DNA of 64,000 nucleotides from Platanthera guangdongensis. Its lineage: Eukaryota; Streptophyta; Magnoliopsida; Asparagales; Orchidaceae. This document shows positions 23,537-35,351 of the stretch, piece by piece. A model generated the notes under the pieces. The model had not been told where the DNA came from, made no database searches, and saw only the letters and a program-made list of their open reading frames with translations. The stretch's first letter is position 1. The number at the start of each line of letters is the position of its first letter. The stretch covers positions 71,486,346-71,550,345 of the forward strand of contig CM077157.1 of the NCBI GenBank assembly GCA_039583875.1. The letters are read 5' to 3'. A program made the translations under genes and the position numbers.

Positions 23537-24700
23537 CTAAAAGCGTAGACGGTGAGTTAGTTTGATGAAGACGATGGACACCCGGTAGGTGCCCGCGACT
23601 GTGATTGATCGAAACCGCAGAGAAATCCCTGGAGGAAGAGTCGGCGAGATCGGGAGAGGAGAGATCCACGGAAGGTGCACCCGAGAGAGGAGAGATCCAC
23701 TGAAGGCAATCCAGGATATAGACGGGATTCTTCACGAGTTGCGGGAATCTTGCGAGATGTCGACGGAAGGGGAAGAATCGGCGAGAGACCTTCGGTGAGC
23801 TTCCTGCGAGAGACCTTCGGTGAGCTTCCAGTGGGATGTCGACGGAAGTCTTCACGATTCGGCGAGAGTCCTGCTGTTGTCGATTCCTGCTGTTGTCGAC
23901 GAAAGAGGCGATCAGCGAGTTTAAAAAAAAAAGATTTCCTGCGGAATATGAAGGGTCGGCGGGAGACTGGCAAGATTTCGACGGGTTTAAACAGGGATTT
24001 TAAAGGGTTTCCGTTTGTCTAAGTCGAAATTGAAGGGATTCTTTAACAGGAATCTACGTGTTAAGATACATGCCGGATTTTCGAAGTCTTCCGATGTCAA
24101 GTCAATTTGAAAATCTTCTAAATATATAGATACTTCTTACAACCAATCTATTTAGGGTTTGAACCGGGCTTTTCCATACATTTCTTGATGGCAAGATTTC
24201 CAATGACGTATCTTTGTTGTCGAGATTTCCAAAGACGTATCTTCGTTAGTTTTCAGTGAACTAATTTACGCCTGTAGATGTTAGTTCTCGAATCTACCAG
24301 TGGAATTACCGATAACTCTTCAATGATGTATCTAAGGTTTATATTCACCGTGTTAACCTATCCTTAGATGTGCACACATATATGTATATATATATATATG
24401 TATATAAAGATATATATATGTATATAAAGATATATATATATGTATATAAAGATATATATATATATATATGTAAATGTCGATAGAAAATGACTCAAGTCTT
24501 GGAGCTGATGAGAAATACCTGGGATTATGAGAGTTAGCATTTAGCCTTTCTGACTAAAACATACCAGGTGCTCGATGTGAGTATGCCCATATAGATATCA
24601 CTGCTGTTATTCCAGATGCATGTTCCAATTCAGTCTTGAAACATCTACTGTCTAGTTCTCATTATATTTGCGGGAACCTAGACTACCCTGCAAAAGAGAG
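23537..24700 (-). other. Spacer between gag and aORF of element B (no pol)
   Basis: Nothing resembling protease, integrase, RT or RNase H is seen in six frames. At 23560-23990 there are many TCGGCGAGA, TCGACGGAA and similar motifs, the internal counterpart of the LTR array. At 24372-24476 is a TATATATG / TATATAAAGA microsatellite. Next to gag (minus strand) CCTAAGGTAAAGTAA .. TTTTGCAGGG keeps the gag-pol junction sequence although pol is gone. Confidence 0.75.
24372..24476. repeat. TATATAAAGA / (TA)n microsatellite
   Basis: Tandem ATATATGTATATAAAG units, about four, with runs of TA. A shorter relative is at 39736-39790 in element E at the equivalent place. Confidence 0.85.
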
Positions 24701-26278
24701 TTACTTTACCTTAGGAACCCAATACATATTGGGTCCTAGGTTCTTGTTAGCATAAACACTCGACTGCCTTCCTTCAGAAATCCTGACAGGAAGACTACCT
24801 CTGTCCTGGAGATGTGGATAGGCCCTTGCCCTTGACACAGAGGGGTTGTGCCAACAGTCTATGGCAAAGTGTCCCACCTTGCCACAGCACCAACACTCGT
24901 GAATGTTGTATCTCTGTTTCTGACTTGATCTAGTGACTGAGGTAGTCATAAGCCTAGGTCCAAACGAGATAGATCTGGATCTGCTCCCAGAACTGCCTCT
25001 TCCACCGTGACACGTGGAAGGGTGGAATGAATGCATGCATCGAGCGTCACGAGGTCTGGGAGGTGGTGCCTTCCTTTCAGACAACCCCCTTCTTGAGGCC
25101 CCATGAGAACTTACAACATGACTTCTAACCCCCCTTTCATGTGTCCTTGGGTGGAGAGAAGAGTTCTGAGAGCTGATACCAGCCGATTCATGCCGAGTAG
25201 GGGCAGTGGCCGAGAATACAAAGGGCTCAGAATGAGCCTTAGGTATTCTCTCATGGGTGGCCATGACAGCCCTTGCACTATGGGTGTCTCCACATGAGGA
25301 CAGATCACCCTTGCAGTGACCACGATTATTCCTGTGGTCATACCTGAAGGCATGATGAATACCCTTCCTGCTTGGAGTGGGGGGTCAGAATACTGTTTTC
25401 CCATTTCTCCACGAATTGATAATTCGGGAGATCCACCCGTTTTCTTCCTTTCTCTTCATAGCATCAACCTTGGAAAAGTTTGATACTATCCTTTTCTCAG
25501 TCTCTAGACTACTCTCTAGATCAGAGATTTTAGAGTCCTTGACCTTGTTGGATGCCAATTGGAGAACCAACAAGATCTTCAGCCGTGCAATCTCCTGAGC
25601 TTGTTCTTCAACAAGCAGGTTGCCTTTCTGAAGGGCTCTCTTCAGGGAATCAGAATTTTCTGAAGGGACACAGTTCCTGTCTTCAGAAACTTCAAGAGAG
25701 ACGGGGCAGGATGAAAAAATTACCTGCTCTTCAGTGTTATTGTCATTAGAGCCAGTGATCGTTGTGTCATCCTCATCAGAGCTGCTTTCCTCACTGGCCT
25801 CTTCAGTCTCTGACACGGACACTGGAGCTCTGATGCTGTCCGATTGATCCTTGCCTTCATCTTCAGAGGTGAGGACCCCCACATAGGCTTCATCCTCTAG
25901 TTGACAGCAGATTCCAGCTTTCTCTGATCCCCCCATCAGCTCTGAGATCATCACCCACATAGATTTGGCCGTCTCACATTTTTCCAATCTAGAGCAAGAA
26001 GGTCCAGACCAGATATCCATGATAATCTGACGAATCCTCTTGTCCAGATTAAATAATGACAGTTCCGTCTCCGACATCTCAGCAATGCACTTGGGCACTT
26101 GGATATTCTTTCCAGAGCCGGAGGTCTTCATAGGAATAAAAGGACCCTCTTCCAGGATGAAAGATGCTCGAGGATCGATAGCCTCCAAGTGATACGACAC
26201 TCTCATCCTCCAGACGGGATAATACTCCTTTGTGCATGCGGGAAGTCTTAGTCGCGATATCTCATGATCCAGCTCCAT
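24701..26278 (-). pseudogene. gag: gag of element B, internally shortened, one stop
   Basis: ATG 26278 (MELDHEISRLRLPACTKEYY) to TAG/TAA after WVPKVK near 24701, all in one frame except a TGA at about 25385-25387, where E has CGA (a CpG transition). Compared with C and H it lacks the second half of the capsid-like domain and zinc knuckle 1: it passes from MWVMISELMGGSEKAG directly to the acidic EDEAYVGVLTSEDE region. It keeps the coiled coil (EEQAQEIARLK) and knuckle 2 CWCCGKVGHFAIDC. Element E shows the same deletion, so a shortened Gag is a family feature. It may co-assemble with full-length Gag from a relative such as H. Confidence 0.88.
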
Positions 26279-26338
26279 GCTTCTGACACTGGTGGCAGGA
26301 TTCTACTCAAGGTGTAAACCTTTTTGATGAGTAACCTG

Positions 26339-26350
26339 CCTCTGATACCA
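26339..26350 (-). other. Primer-binding site of element B
   Basis: Minus strand TGGTATCAGAGG, two bases after the 5' LTR end (26353). Confidence 0.85.
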
Positions 26351-26352
26351 CT

Positions 26353-26934
26353 TGAAAGTCCACCTAGTGTCAACTATCTTCACCTATGGGGGGGGGGAAT
26401 AGGTGACGTGCAGCGTTTTTGCGGAATTTAAATTGTACCTGCACACGAAAATAAAATAACACAACACAACAGAGTACACAAGCTATTTATAGTGGTTCCC
26501 CGATTTGGGTACATCCACTTTCCCCCTTCGACCTATCTCCCAATAAGGGACGACTCGGTCACTTCTCCAACAGGATTGAAATCCAATCCTTGCACTATCG
26601 GAAGGAACCCTTCCACACGTAGGAGTCAACACTCCCACAACACGGGTTGCACCCAACCCTTATAACTAGGAACCAACGTTCCTTTACAACAAAAGTAAGA
26701 CTAGAATGTACAAGAGATACAAACTACGTTTGGAGACTAAGGTGTCCCTCTTCGTTGACGACGTGTTTTTGAAGTCCACGAAGAGTCCACAACCCTAGAT
26801 CTCTCTTGGAGAGAATCTCCCCGGAACCGGCGGCGGCAAGATGGGCGGCGGCTAGGTTCACGGGATCGGCGGCGGCAACGATGTGCGGCTGCTGTACTTT
26901 GGAGATCCAAACTTCGTAGCGAAGCAAGCTAGGT
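26353..26934 (-). repeat. 5' LTR of element B, truncated
   Basis: Matches 6182-6763 of the 3' LTR, including the G-run and the hairpin block (26491-26519), then stops after AGCTAGGT and continues as gypsy RT sequence. U3 and the palindrome array are lost. Confidence 0.9.
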
Positions 26935-29645
26935 GCACTAAAGGAGATGGCGGAACTAAAGGTTCAATTGCAAGAGTTGCTGGTGCAAGGCTTTATATGC
27001 CCAAATATGTTACCTTGGAGAGTTCTGGTCCTATTTGTGAAAAAGAAGGATGAAAGCTTGAGGCTATGTATTGACTATCGAGAGCTGAACAAGCAGACGA
27101 AAAAGAACAAGTGTCTGATTCCACGGATTGATGACTTGTTCGATCAGCTAGTGGGATCAACTATCTACTCGAAGCTGGATTTAAAGTCGGGCGATTATCA
27201 GTTGAGGATTCGGCAGTGTGATTTTCCCAAGACAGCGTTTGGTACACGCTATGGTCATTATGAGTTCACTCTAATGCCATTTGGCCTAACAAATGCTCCA
27301 TCGGTATTCATGGAACTAATGCATCGAACATTCCGTAAGTACTTGGACTTGTTTGTCATCGTCTTTATTGACGACAGTTTTGTGTATTCTCAGTCAGAAG
27401 ATGTTCATGCAGACCATTTGAAGATGGTGTTGCACACCGTAAGAAGAAACAAGCTCTATTCCAAGTTCTCGAAGTGCTAGTTTTGGCTGATGTCGGTGGC
27501 CTTTCTTTGTCACATGATAAGTGGAGATCGCATTGCGGTGGATTTGACGGAAATCATTGTGATACGAAAGTGGCCGGTTTTGTGTTCTATTGCTGAAGTC
27601 CGAAGTTTTCTTGTACTTGAGGTCTACTATAGGCGCTTCGTAGAGAAGATCATGCAGATAGTCTTACCTCTCACCACACTAACGAGAAAAGATCAGAAGT
27701 TTGTTTGGACGCCGGAGTGCGCGCGAGCTTTTGAGGAGCTGATAGTCATCTGACTACGGTGCCAATCCTGACGACACCTTGTGGTTCGACCGGCTATGAA
27801 ATTTATACTCATGTATCAGGGAGCGGCCTAGGCTGCGTTCTTCTTTAGTTTAGTAAAGTGATAGCTTATGGCTCATGCCAATTGAAAGTGCATGAGTGCA
27901 ACTATCCCATCCTTGACTTGGAGTTAGCAGCAGTGATACTTGCAGTCAAACTATGGCGTCATTACTTATATGGCATGAAAGTTGACATCTTCACGGACCA
28001 TAAGAGCCTTAAGTATCTGATGGATCAGAAGGATCTAAATATGTGATAGTGGAGGTGGATGGAGTTCCTTGGGGACTGTACCTTCTAGATTCATTATACC
28101 CTGGGAAGGGAAATGTGGTAATAGATGCCTTGAGTGGTAGGACTCTGACAAGAGAAGTTGGTTTCAATTGCATGATGAGCATCTAATCTAGGAGTTGGAG
28201 GCCTTAGCCATCTCTTGTGTGGACAAGAATGCTACTGCAAGTGCATGCCTAAACTTGACGGAGGTACAGTATGACCTTGCTAACAAGGTTCGGCAAGCAA
28301 TAGAACTCAATGAAATTCTACAACTCTATGCAGCGGATGGGTCAAATGCCCAATTCTCATGGGATGATGGCCTTTTGCGAAAAGAGGGTCATTTGTGCAT
28401 CCCGAATGTGGGTAAACTTCATGAGGAATTATTATATGAGGCACACTTTATGAAGTATTCAATTCAGAGCAGCCATGTCTAAAGAAAGATATAGCCCATT
28501 ACGTGGCAAAATGTCATACCTGTGCCTTACTAAAAATTGAATGTCAGAAACTTGGTGGTCTCCTGAAGTCATTACCAATACTGACATGGAAGTTTGACGA
28601 TATTTCTATGGATTTTGTGCATGGACTGCCAAGATCTCAGAGCCGAAACGATGTCGTGTGGGTGATCGTTGAATGGTTATCCAAAGTGTTGCACTTCATT
28701 CCTAATCGGAAGGACGATTCGGTTGAGAAACTGGATACATTTTACGTGGATAACATTGTACGACTGCACGGTGTGCCCCGTAGAATCGTCAGCGACCGAG
28801 GTGGGCGTTTTACTTTCGGTGATTGGAGGCTAGTCCACCAGTTGTTGGGTATAAAGTTATAGTTCAGTACGACCTTTCATCCACAAACGGATGGCCAGAC
28901 TTAGAGGACTAACCGAACAATGGAGGACATGCTCCGTATGTGCGCCCTGGATTTCGGGAAGAGGTGAGAAGATTACCTCTATATGATTTAGTTCGCCTAC
29001 AATAATATTTATCAATCTAGTATACAGATGTCGCCCTTTGAAGCTTTATATGGTACGAAGTGTCATACACCGTTATCTTGGGCAAAAATAGGCGAGTCAA
29101 ATCTTTATAAATATAAGGAGGTCGAAGAGGCAAATTTGACCATACGAATTATTCGAGTGTGGATATTGATAGCCCAAGATAGGCAGGAGAAATACTACAA
29201 TGCCAAACACCGAAATGTGGAGTTTGTGATGGGCGATTGGGTATACATAAAGTTCAAGCCATTCAAAGGCATGTCCAGATTTGACACTTGAAAAAGTTGA
29301 GTATGAGGTATCTTGGTCCGTTTGAAGTGGTGGAGCAAATTGGAGAAGCTGTTTATCATTTAGCTCTTTCGGCGGATCAATGTGGTTTGCGCGATATGTT
29401 TCACATATTGGTGGTGCGAAAAGTTGTGAAAGAGCCAATGCAGGTGGTTGTTGCGGATCAAGTACCTGTTGATAGCAGGCTTACCACAAAGGTTAGACCC
29501 ATTCAGATTAAGGATGTAGAGATCAAATAACTTCAGAACAAGACAATCAGGATTGTCAAAGTTCAGTGGGACAACTGTGATGGTGAAGAGCTAATATGGG
29601 AGCATGAACAAACCATGCATGAAGAATATCTCGAGTTGTTTGTGT
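26935..29645 (+). pseudogene. pol: Ty3/gypsy pol remnant (RT-RNaseH-INT-chromodomain)
   Basis: Readable in pieces: RT 26947-27480 ([46 protein letters not shown], a variant of the YVDDILVYS catalytic box), 27490-27753 (RT connection), RNase H about 27860-28046 ([30 protein letters not shown]), integrase 28195-28862 (CHTC zinc residues, ISMDFVHGLP, IVSDRGGRF) and 29028-29291 (MSPFEALYGTKC, GDWVYIKFKPF), then 29288-29645 with YLGPFEVVEQIG and a chromodomain-like KTIRIVKVQWDN .. EELIWEHEQTM. Many stops and frameshifts separate these. No gag or protease remains. Clearly dead and older than C, E and H. Confidence 0.92.
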
Positions 29646-29739
29646 AACGATGTTGTAACTTAAAGTCTTGAATGTTATAACAAATAAATGGTGGTTTTTC
29701 CGTTATAGCTGTATAAAAATTTCGGGACAAAATTTCTAT

Positions 29740-29753
29740 AAGGAGGGGAGGGT
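29740..29753 (+). other. Polypurine tract of element F
   Basis: AAGGAGGGGAGGG directly before TGTAACACCC. Confidence 0.75.
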
Positions 29754-29799
29754 TGTAACACCCTAAAGTTGATAGCAAAAACTTTGTCACTATCACTGA

Positions 29800-30130
29800 G
29801 CAACAGTGAGTATCGCTGGGGCGTTAGCGATAGGTCTCAATGCACTCAATGGAGCATTGAGTGAGCTCTACAAACTCGACGCCTCGAAGTGTTGAGTGAG
29901 CTACTCGCTTGGCTAACGCCGGGCAACAGTGGGTATCATCTGGTGGCGATAATGATATTCATCGAGATGCACTCAATGAACATCGAACGCTAAATCTCTG
30001 AATAGCGACAGTGGATGTCGCCGGGAGATAGTGCCACGTGGCATGTGTCAGAGTGGCTATTAAGCTGTCAAAGAGGTCAAAGCGGTTATGTCGATATCAC
30101 CGAGTGGCGACTGTCGATATCGCTAGTCAA
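29800..30130. repeat. Palindromic motif cluster in gypsy LTR F
   Basis: CACTCAATG (29843-29851) and CATTGAGTG (29855-29863) form a perfect inverted repeat with a 3-bp spacer. Further copies of ACTCAATG, GTTGAGTGAGC, GTGAGTATCGC and GCGATA follow. The CACTCAA-type half-site is the one that dominates copia element D. Confidence 0.75.
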
Positions 30131-30975
30131 TAGCGCCAAAGTTGACCATTTAACTCTAATCTTGGCCTTTGCGTCATTTTGATGGATTGATCATGTGGTT
30201 GGTGTTAAACCCAAGGCCACTTATCCAGAAGGGTGGGGGATGAGGAGATCATTATTTCCTTCTCGCTCACTTTCTTCATTTCATCCAAGTTCTTGAGAAG
30301 AGAACTAGGCTGGAGCTAAGGGTTTGGGCTGATCTTTGTGAAGGTGCTGAAGGAGATCTTATGGTCGGAAGTAGGATCTAAGGCTAGATCCGCAAAGGGG
30401 AAAGTGAGGCACTCACTTCCATCCGTGTAGAAATGCTTCGCCATGGCTACGAAGAAAACTACAAGGGTAACGATTTTATCCTCGGACAAGTGAAGTACTT
30501 AATATACATATTTGCATAAAACCCCTCACCAAAAGGTGAAAAGGGTGGATTCCAATGGGTATGATCCAGAAATATAGAGTATGAAATATGCATGCTGTGA
30601 GAAGCCCATCTGGACAGGTTGGTCTATATTGGTGATATTTTTATGCTTTACGTGTCGGAGAAGACTCTGTGGATGTGTGTGTGTGATGTACGTGTGAATC
30701 CGGGGTCTAGGGGTGTATAGGATGCTGCATCAAAGTACTGGAAGAATTTCCAGGAAAATACCAAGGAAAGATCACAGTTTGGAGAAATGTTGATGCCGTC
30801 AGGTGATAGTGAGTGTCGCCAGGCGGTAGCTCCTATTGAGCAAAAAATGTTATGAGGCCTATCTCTAAGAGACCTAGGGGCCACTGTATGCAAAGTTGTA
30901 AGCTTAAATTGCCCATCAATGGTGGGTACTGGCCTGAAATTGTAAAGAGAGCCATGGAGGCCAATTATTGTGCCA

Positions 30976-31160
30976 TCAAGTTAAGTACTTCTGGATCGAC
31001 TGGGTTGTCAAGCTAACTACCTCTGAATGGGCAGTCGGTCGTCAAGTTAAGTACCTCTGAATGACGCAGTCATCAAGTTAAGCACCTTTGAACGATAAAG
31101 GTTACCGTCAAGTTAAGTACCTTTGAACGACATTGTCATCAGGTTTAGTACCTCTAAACA
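30976..31160 (+). repeat. Minisatellite GTCAAGTTAAGTACCTCTGAA
   Basis: About six degenerate tandem copies, period about 30-40 bp, of a unit beginning GTCAAGTTAAGTACCT and ending TGAACGA, within the F LTR. It probably lies in the transcribed part of the LTR. Confidence 0.8.
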
Positions 31161-31815
31161 GTGGTGTTACATGGGGGAGGCCGGTACACCGAAATTGTAC
31201 CCTAAGTGCATGGGGCGTGTGGCCGTGGAGCCTACGTCTGTGGTGAATGATGCTTAAATGCAATATGTTGTTGCCACTATATAGATATATGCTGTTGTTT
31301 CCATGGAAGGAGAACTGCCGCCCCGAGTAATGGGGTGGGGTCGTTTTAAATTAGTCAGCAAATTGCTGATCGTTGCTTTGTTTGCCACATCAGTGTGGGT
31401 CATTTGTGCATGTGATGGAGAGCCAAGAAGGAAGTAGCGGGCTGAAGCCCTTATGCTGCGATTGGTTGGCCCTCAAAGGCCCAAAGGCGAACTTTTTACT
31501 GTTTTCATTTATTGCTGGCCCGCGTACCGATACATGAAGTCACTTGATGTAAATGAAACAGTTGTAAGGCTGAAAGGCCAAAAAATGTGTTGTATTTTAT
31601 AAATACATGTCATTCCTTTATGTGTAGTGAACATTGCTACTATTTTGGATTTTTAAACATAAATGCTTCCGCTAGAATGCCCTGAGTTAGGATGCATTCG
31701 AAAATGAAAATGGATTTGGAAACATTATGTAATCTTCTTACCCGTCTGTTGTATATGGCTTCAGGCCCCGGCCGGACCTTCTGTCATATGCTATATGATG
31801 GATGGGGGCGTTACA

Positions 31816-32455
31816 ATAATGACTTTTATAAAGATGATGAGTTCAGTCTCATGGTCCAAACTTAAGATAATCAGTAAAATTCTATTCCTGATGAGGTGCA
31901 CTTAATTCCTAGCTCTCCCTCTCTCTATGAGTCTAGCTCAGACACTTAAGCATCCATTTCCTCCAGAGGGGATGATGGATCAGAATATGAAGATGATGTC
32001 AATCTATTGATTGACAAGTATGGTGCAATTCTAGAAGCTATGAAGAAGAGCACAAGGCTTGTCAAGAGACAAGCTAAGGAGATTGTCTCTCTTCAGCAAG
32101 CTGGTTCCCTTCAGCCTGAGTAAGCAACTTTGCTAGCTCAGATGAGGAGAGAAGTTGGCCAGCTGAAGACAATATCAATTATCCAAATTGGCACCATTAG
32201 CTAGAAGAACATGATCATCATTGATCTTGAAGAGATGCACCTCAAGGAGAAGAATATTGTGGTTGAATTTTCCAAGACCAAAACAGTTCTGCCACTGATT
32301 GACTCCTTCACCTCTCAAAAGGATAAGAGCGGATTAGGGTTCAAGTGGAATAATATAGTTGTCTATTCTAAAGGGAAAGCACGGCTCCAATTGAACCTCT
32401 GATCACCATCCAGAAGGTAATCCTCCTATCTAACAGGTATGACCAGGACAACATG
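31816..32455 (+). pseudogene. gag: gag of element D, middle part
   Basis: Degenerate match to C gag: acidic serine-rich DGSEYEDDVNLLIDKYGAI, coiled coil with VKRQAKEIVSLQQ, GQLKTISIIQIGTI, EEMHLKEKNIVVEF and TVLPLIDSFTSQKDKSGLGF. Several stops. Left edge is the F LTR, right edge solo LTR G. Confidence 0.82.
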
Positions 32456-34684
32456 TGTAATGCTCCAAAAATCCTAAAAAGGATGAATTGGAAGTTAAAG
32501 TGCGACGATAGTATTATTGCTGGCATTAGCATTTGAATTAAATCAATGGACCTCTCGTGAATCTACCGCGTGGCAGTAGTAGACGTAGCGTATGGCCATA
32601 CCACTCAACGCTTTCGACGAAGCATTGAGAGGACTACCGTGCGGTGTTAGTGGGCTAATGCAAAACGATACTACCCAACGCACTCAATGCTTCGAAGCGT
32701 TAAGAGGCCTACTACGGGGAGGTAGTGGGATAGCATATGGTGATATCACTCAATGCTTTCAACGCAGCGTTAAGTGACTACCATGCGGTGATAGCTTGGG
32801 TTAATGTACTGCTTGGCAGTAGTAACTGATGCGCAGCGGCAGCTGCCACATGGCAGTAAGGCGGAGGCTTTTTTGTAGTGACAACACGATGTCAGTTGGC
32901 CCAAGAGGCAACCAACTATGATACCGCGCGGCGGTAGTTGGTACCGTGCGGCAGTATCCCCTAAATAAGTGGTGAGCATGAGATTGAACTCTAACTTTTC
33001 TCTCTATCTTGGTACTGCAAGTTCTTGAGGGAAAGAGGCTGAGGCTTAGTATTACAAGCTTGGTGAAGGAGATCCTGTGATCGAAATCAAGAGCCGAAGT
33101 AAGATCCATGACGAGGAAAGTGAGACGCTCCTTTCCATCCGAATAGAAGACATATTGATGGCTCCGAAAAGATCTGCGAGGGTAAATATCTTCTTGCTTG
33201 GACAAGTTAAGTTCTTCTTTTGGCATATGCATGGAGTCCCCCACTAAAAGGTGGAAAAGTGATGGGAATTCCTTTGGGTCGATTCATGAAATCCCCGGTT
33301 AGTCTTTCATATAGATCCGGAAGTATGTAGTATGGAATAAGCATGTTGTGTGAAGCCCATAGGATAGGTTGGTTTGTATTGGTGATGTTTTGATTTACGT
33401 GTCGGAGAAGACTCTAAGTATAAATAGTAGGTTACGGAGTCTGCAGGGTAGTACCTGTAAATGGAGAGTTGCAGGAAGTATTGGTGTTGCACTCTAGGAA
33501 AATACCCACGAAATTCTACGGTTTTGAGACATGTTGGATATCACTAAGCGACAGTGAGTATCGCCAATTGTGATAGCTCTTAGTGAGCTATTTGTGTTGT
33601 GTGCTATGGAAAGACCAGTGTTTCTGTCACTGCAGGTTACTGCAAGGTTTTGGGCTAGTTCTAGATACAAAATGTGAGTTTTGTTAGAAACACCTAGTGA
33701 TATTGAGTATTGCTAGCGATAGCTACGAGATAGCCATGTGATTGCAAAGCGAGTCTCTCAGAGAGAGTGTGGCTAGTGTGAGCCATGTGCTCTTAAGGCT
33801 AGTGTGTCGAACAGGAAAGGGGAAGCCGACCCGCGTTAGTCTATACTTCTAACTGACGAATTGAGCAACGTGCAATGGCTGAACTGTACCCGCGTTATGT
33901 CCGACCAACTTGATGGCCTAGGTTATTAGTCTCATTGGAGCGCATAATGTTAGTCTTAGGCCTGCGCACCGTAAAGATTTATAATGCTCAGAGTTGACTG
34001 TCATGTCTTGAACCTCTGAATAGTGGTGTAATCGGGAAACTTGCATACCGAAAATGTGTCATGAGTGCACGGAGTGTCGATAGTTGAGGCCAACATTTGT
34101 AATATATTCAACTGTGTATGAGTGCACATTCCTGTGATATATTTGCTTGTGAAAATGTTATGCCTGCAGGGAAGGAATACCTCTGCCCCAAGAAAGGGGT
34201 AGGGTCGTTATAAATTAGTCAACTGAATGCTGACCGTTACTTTACTTGCACCCTTATAGTGGATTATCCTTATACAAGTGCTGGAGAGCTGAGCGAGAAA
34301 TAGCAGGCTGAATCCCTTGCTGCTATATATGCTGACCTCGAAGGCTGGGGGAAGAAGTTTTACTATTTTCATGTGTGGCCGGCCTGCGCGCTGATGCTTG
34401 TAAACCACACTTGTGAAGTATAACTGTAAGGCCTTGAGGCCATAACATTTGTGTATTTGTAATCGACATTCCTATTATAAATATAAATGATATGGTTTAT
34501 ATATAGTGGACATTCAATTGGTATGAGTTCATGCAACCTTAAATGTTCCACTAGAATGCTATGAGTTAGGGCGCGAGTAGTCTTTTGACATTAACATGTA
34601 ACCCCGCTACCTGTCTGTGAAACATGGTGTAGGGCCCCGACCGGACCCTATATTATATTTCATGTGACGGATGGAGGTGTTACA
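32456..34684 (+). repeat. Solo LTR G (Ty3/gypsy type) in gag of element D
   Basis: TGTAATGCTCC .. GGAGGTGTTACA, 2229 bp, no internal region, with gag sequence on both sides. The flanks ACATG (32451-32455) and GCATA (34685-34689) may be a decayed 5-bp duplication with two transitions. It resembles LTR F in ends and layout. Motifs cluster at 32565-32960: CACTCAACGC (32602-32611), ACTCAATGCTT, and CTACCGCGTGGCAGTAG-like palindromes. Probably formed by LTR-LTR recombination. Confidence 0.8.
32565..32960. repeat. Palindromic motif cluster in solo LTR G
   Basis: Repeated CTACCGYGYGG / GGCAGTAGT palindromes alternating with CACTCAACGC, AACGCACTCAATGCTTCG and GCGTTAAG half-sites. Confidence 0.7.
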
Positions 34685-35338
34685 GCATATATGGAGATTA
34701 GTGGAATGGAAACTCTTCTTGTATGGATACAAGTGTATCTTACAATGGAAGGAAAAACGGCATGAAATTGAGTGCTCTGAAGGTTCCCCATGAGGAAATC
34801 CAAATGGCCCATTTTGGACCATTTGTGTTTGGTGCTCCAGCCCCCACTCTAAAGGATAAGGTAGCGGCCTACTATCAAGTTCCTTCAACAAAGACCTTAA
34901 CTAATGGTAAGTCAGTCAATAAGCCTCACTTGGCTGTCTTTGATGCCATCAACAACATGTCAACTGAAAAGAAGACTTCTGTTGGCGAAACTCAGAGTAA
35001 GCCAAGTACATATACTAGCAGACTCACCTTCAGTCAAATTCTTGCTTAAAGAAACAGGAAGAAGGCTGCTGCTCTCCCCTCTGAATAGATAAGTATTAAT
35101 AGCTTGCACACTCTAAAGTCTGTTAAGAAGAGGAGATACTACATTCATGAGTGTCGGTGCTGTGGCAAGGTGTGACACTTTGCCATAGACTGTTGTCATA
35201 ACCTAAATGTGCTAAGCGCAAGGGTGAGTCTTCCTGTCAGTGCTCCGTCACGTTTACATGTTTATTTTCAGGCTAGCATGAACCAATGACCGAATCCCTT
35301 TTGAGTTTATAAGGTAAACTATTCTGTGTTTGCGGAAT
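34685..35338 (+). pseudogene. gag: gag of element D, C-terminal part
   Basis: Continues gag after solo LTR G. SALKVPHEEIQMAHFGPF matches SALKAPYEEIHMGNYGQF in H gag. Zinc knuckle 2 is CRCCGKV*HFAIDCCHN at about 35150-35205, with GGG to TGA replacing the Gly. The end shows TATAAGGTAAAC .. TTTGCGGAATAG, a decayed form of the gag-pol junction motif. Confidence 0.8.
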
Positions 35339-35351
35339 AGTCCAAGTACTT

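Larger units (their letters stand above)
6182..26934 (-). mobile_element. Element B: pol-less gag+aORF copia element, split by element C
   Basis: Read on the minus strand: truncated 5' LTR (26934-26353), PBS, gag (26278-24701), a 1.2-kb spacer without any pol homology, aORF (from 23436, broken by C, ending 7960), PPT and 3' LTR (7721-6182). The layout equals that of element E, so absence of pol is a family trait and not a local deletion. The 5' LTR is cut at 26934, where gypsy sequence begins with no LTR end and no target duplication. Confidence 0.88.
26935..31815 (+). mobile_element. Element F: 5'-truncated Ty3/gypsy (chromovirus-like) element
   Basis: Starts within RT, has RT, RNase H, integrase and a chromodomain-like tail, a PPT and one LTR. 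RT before integrase order is inverted relative to copia (integrase after RNase H), which defines Ty3/gypsy. TGTAACACCC .. GGCGTTACA LTR ends fit the Tekay/Del type. The left junction (26934/26935) is an illegitimate breakpoint; the right LTR end abuts gag of element D. Confidence 0.9.
29754..31815 (+). repeat. 3' LTR of element F (gypsy)
   Basis: TGTAACACCC to GGGGCGTTACA, 2062 bp, after a PPT. Palindromic motifs cluster at 29800-30130 and a tandem minisatellite sits at 30976-31160. It is similar in layout to solo LTR G. No open frame is convincing. Confidence 0.85.

Noticed and set aside
29754..34684. Host genes or ncRNA genes between the gypsy LTRs
   Set aside because: All sequence is accounted for by LTR F, D gag and solo LTR G; no long open frame or tRNA/rRNA-like structure was seen.
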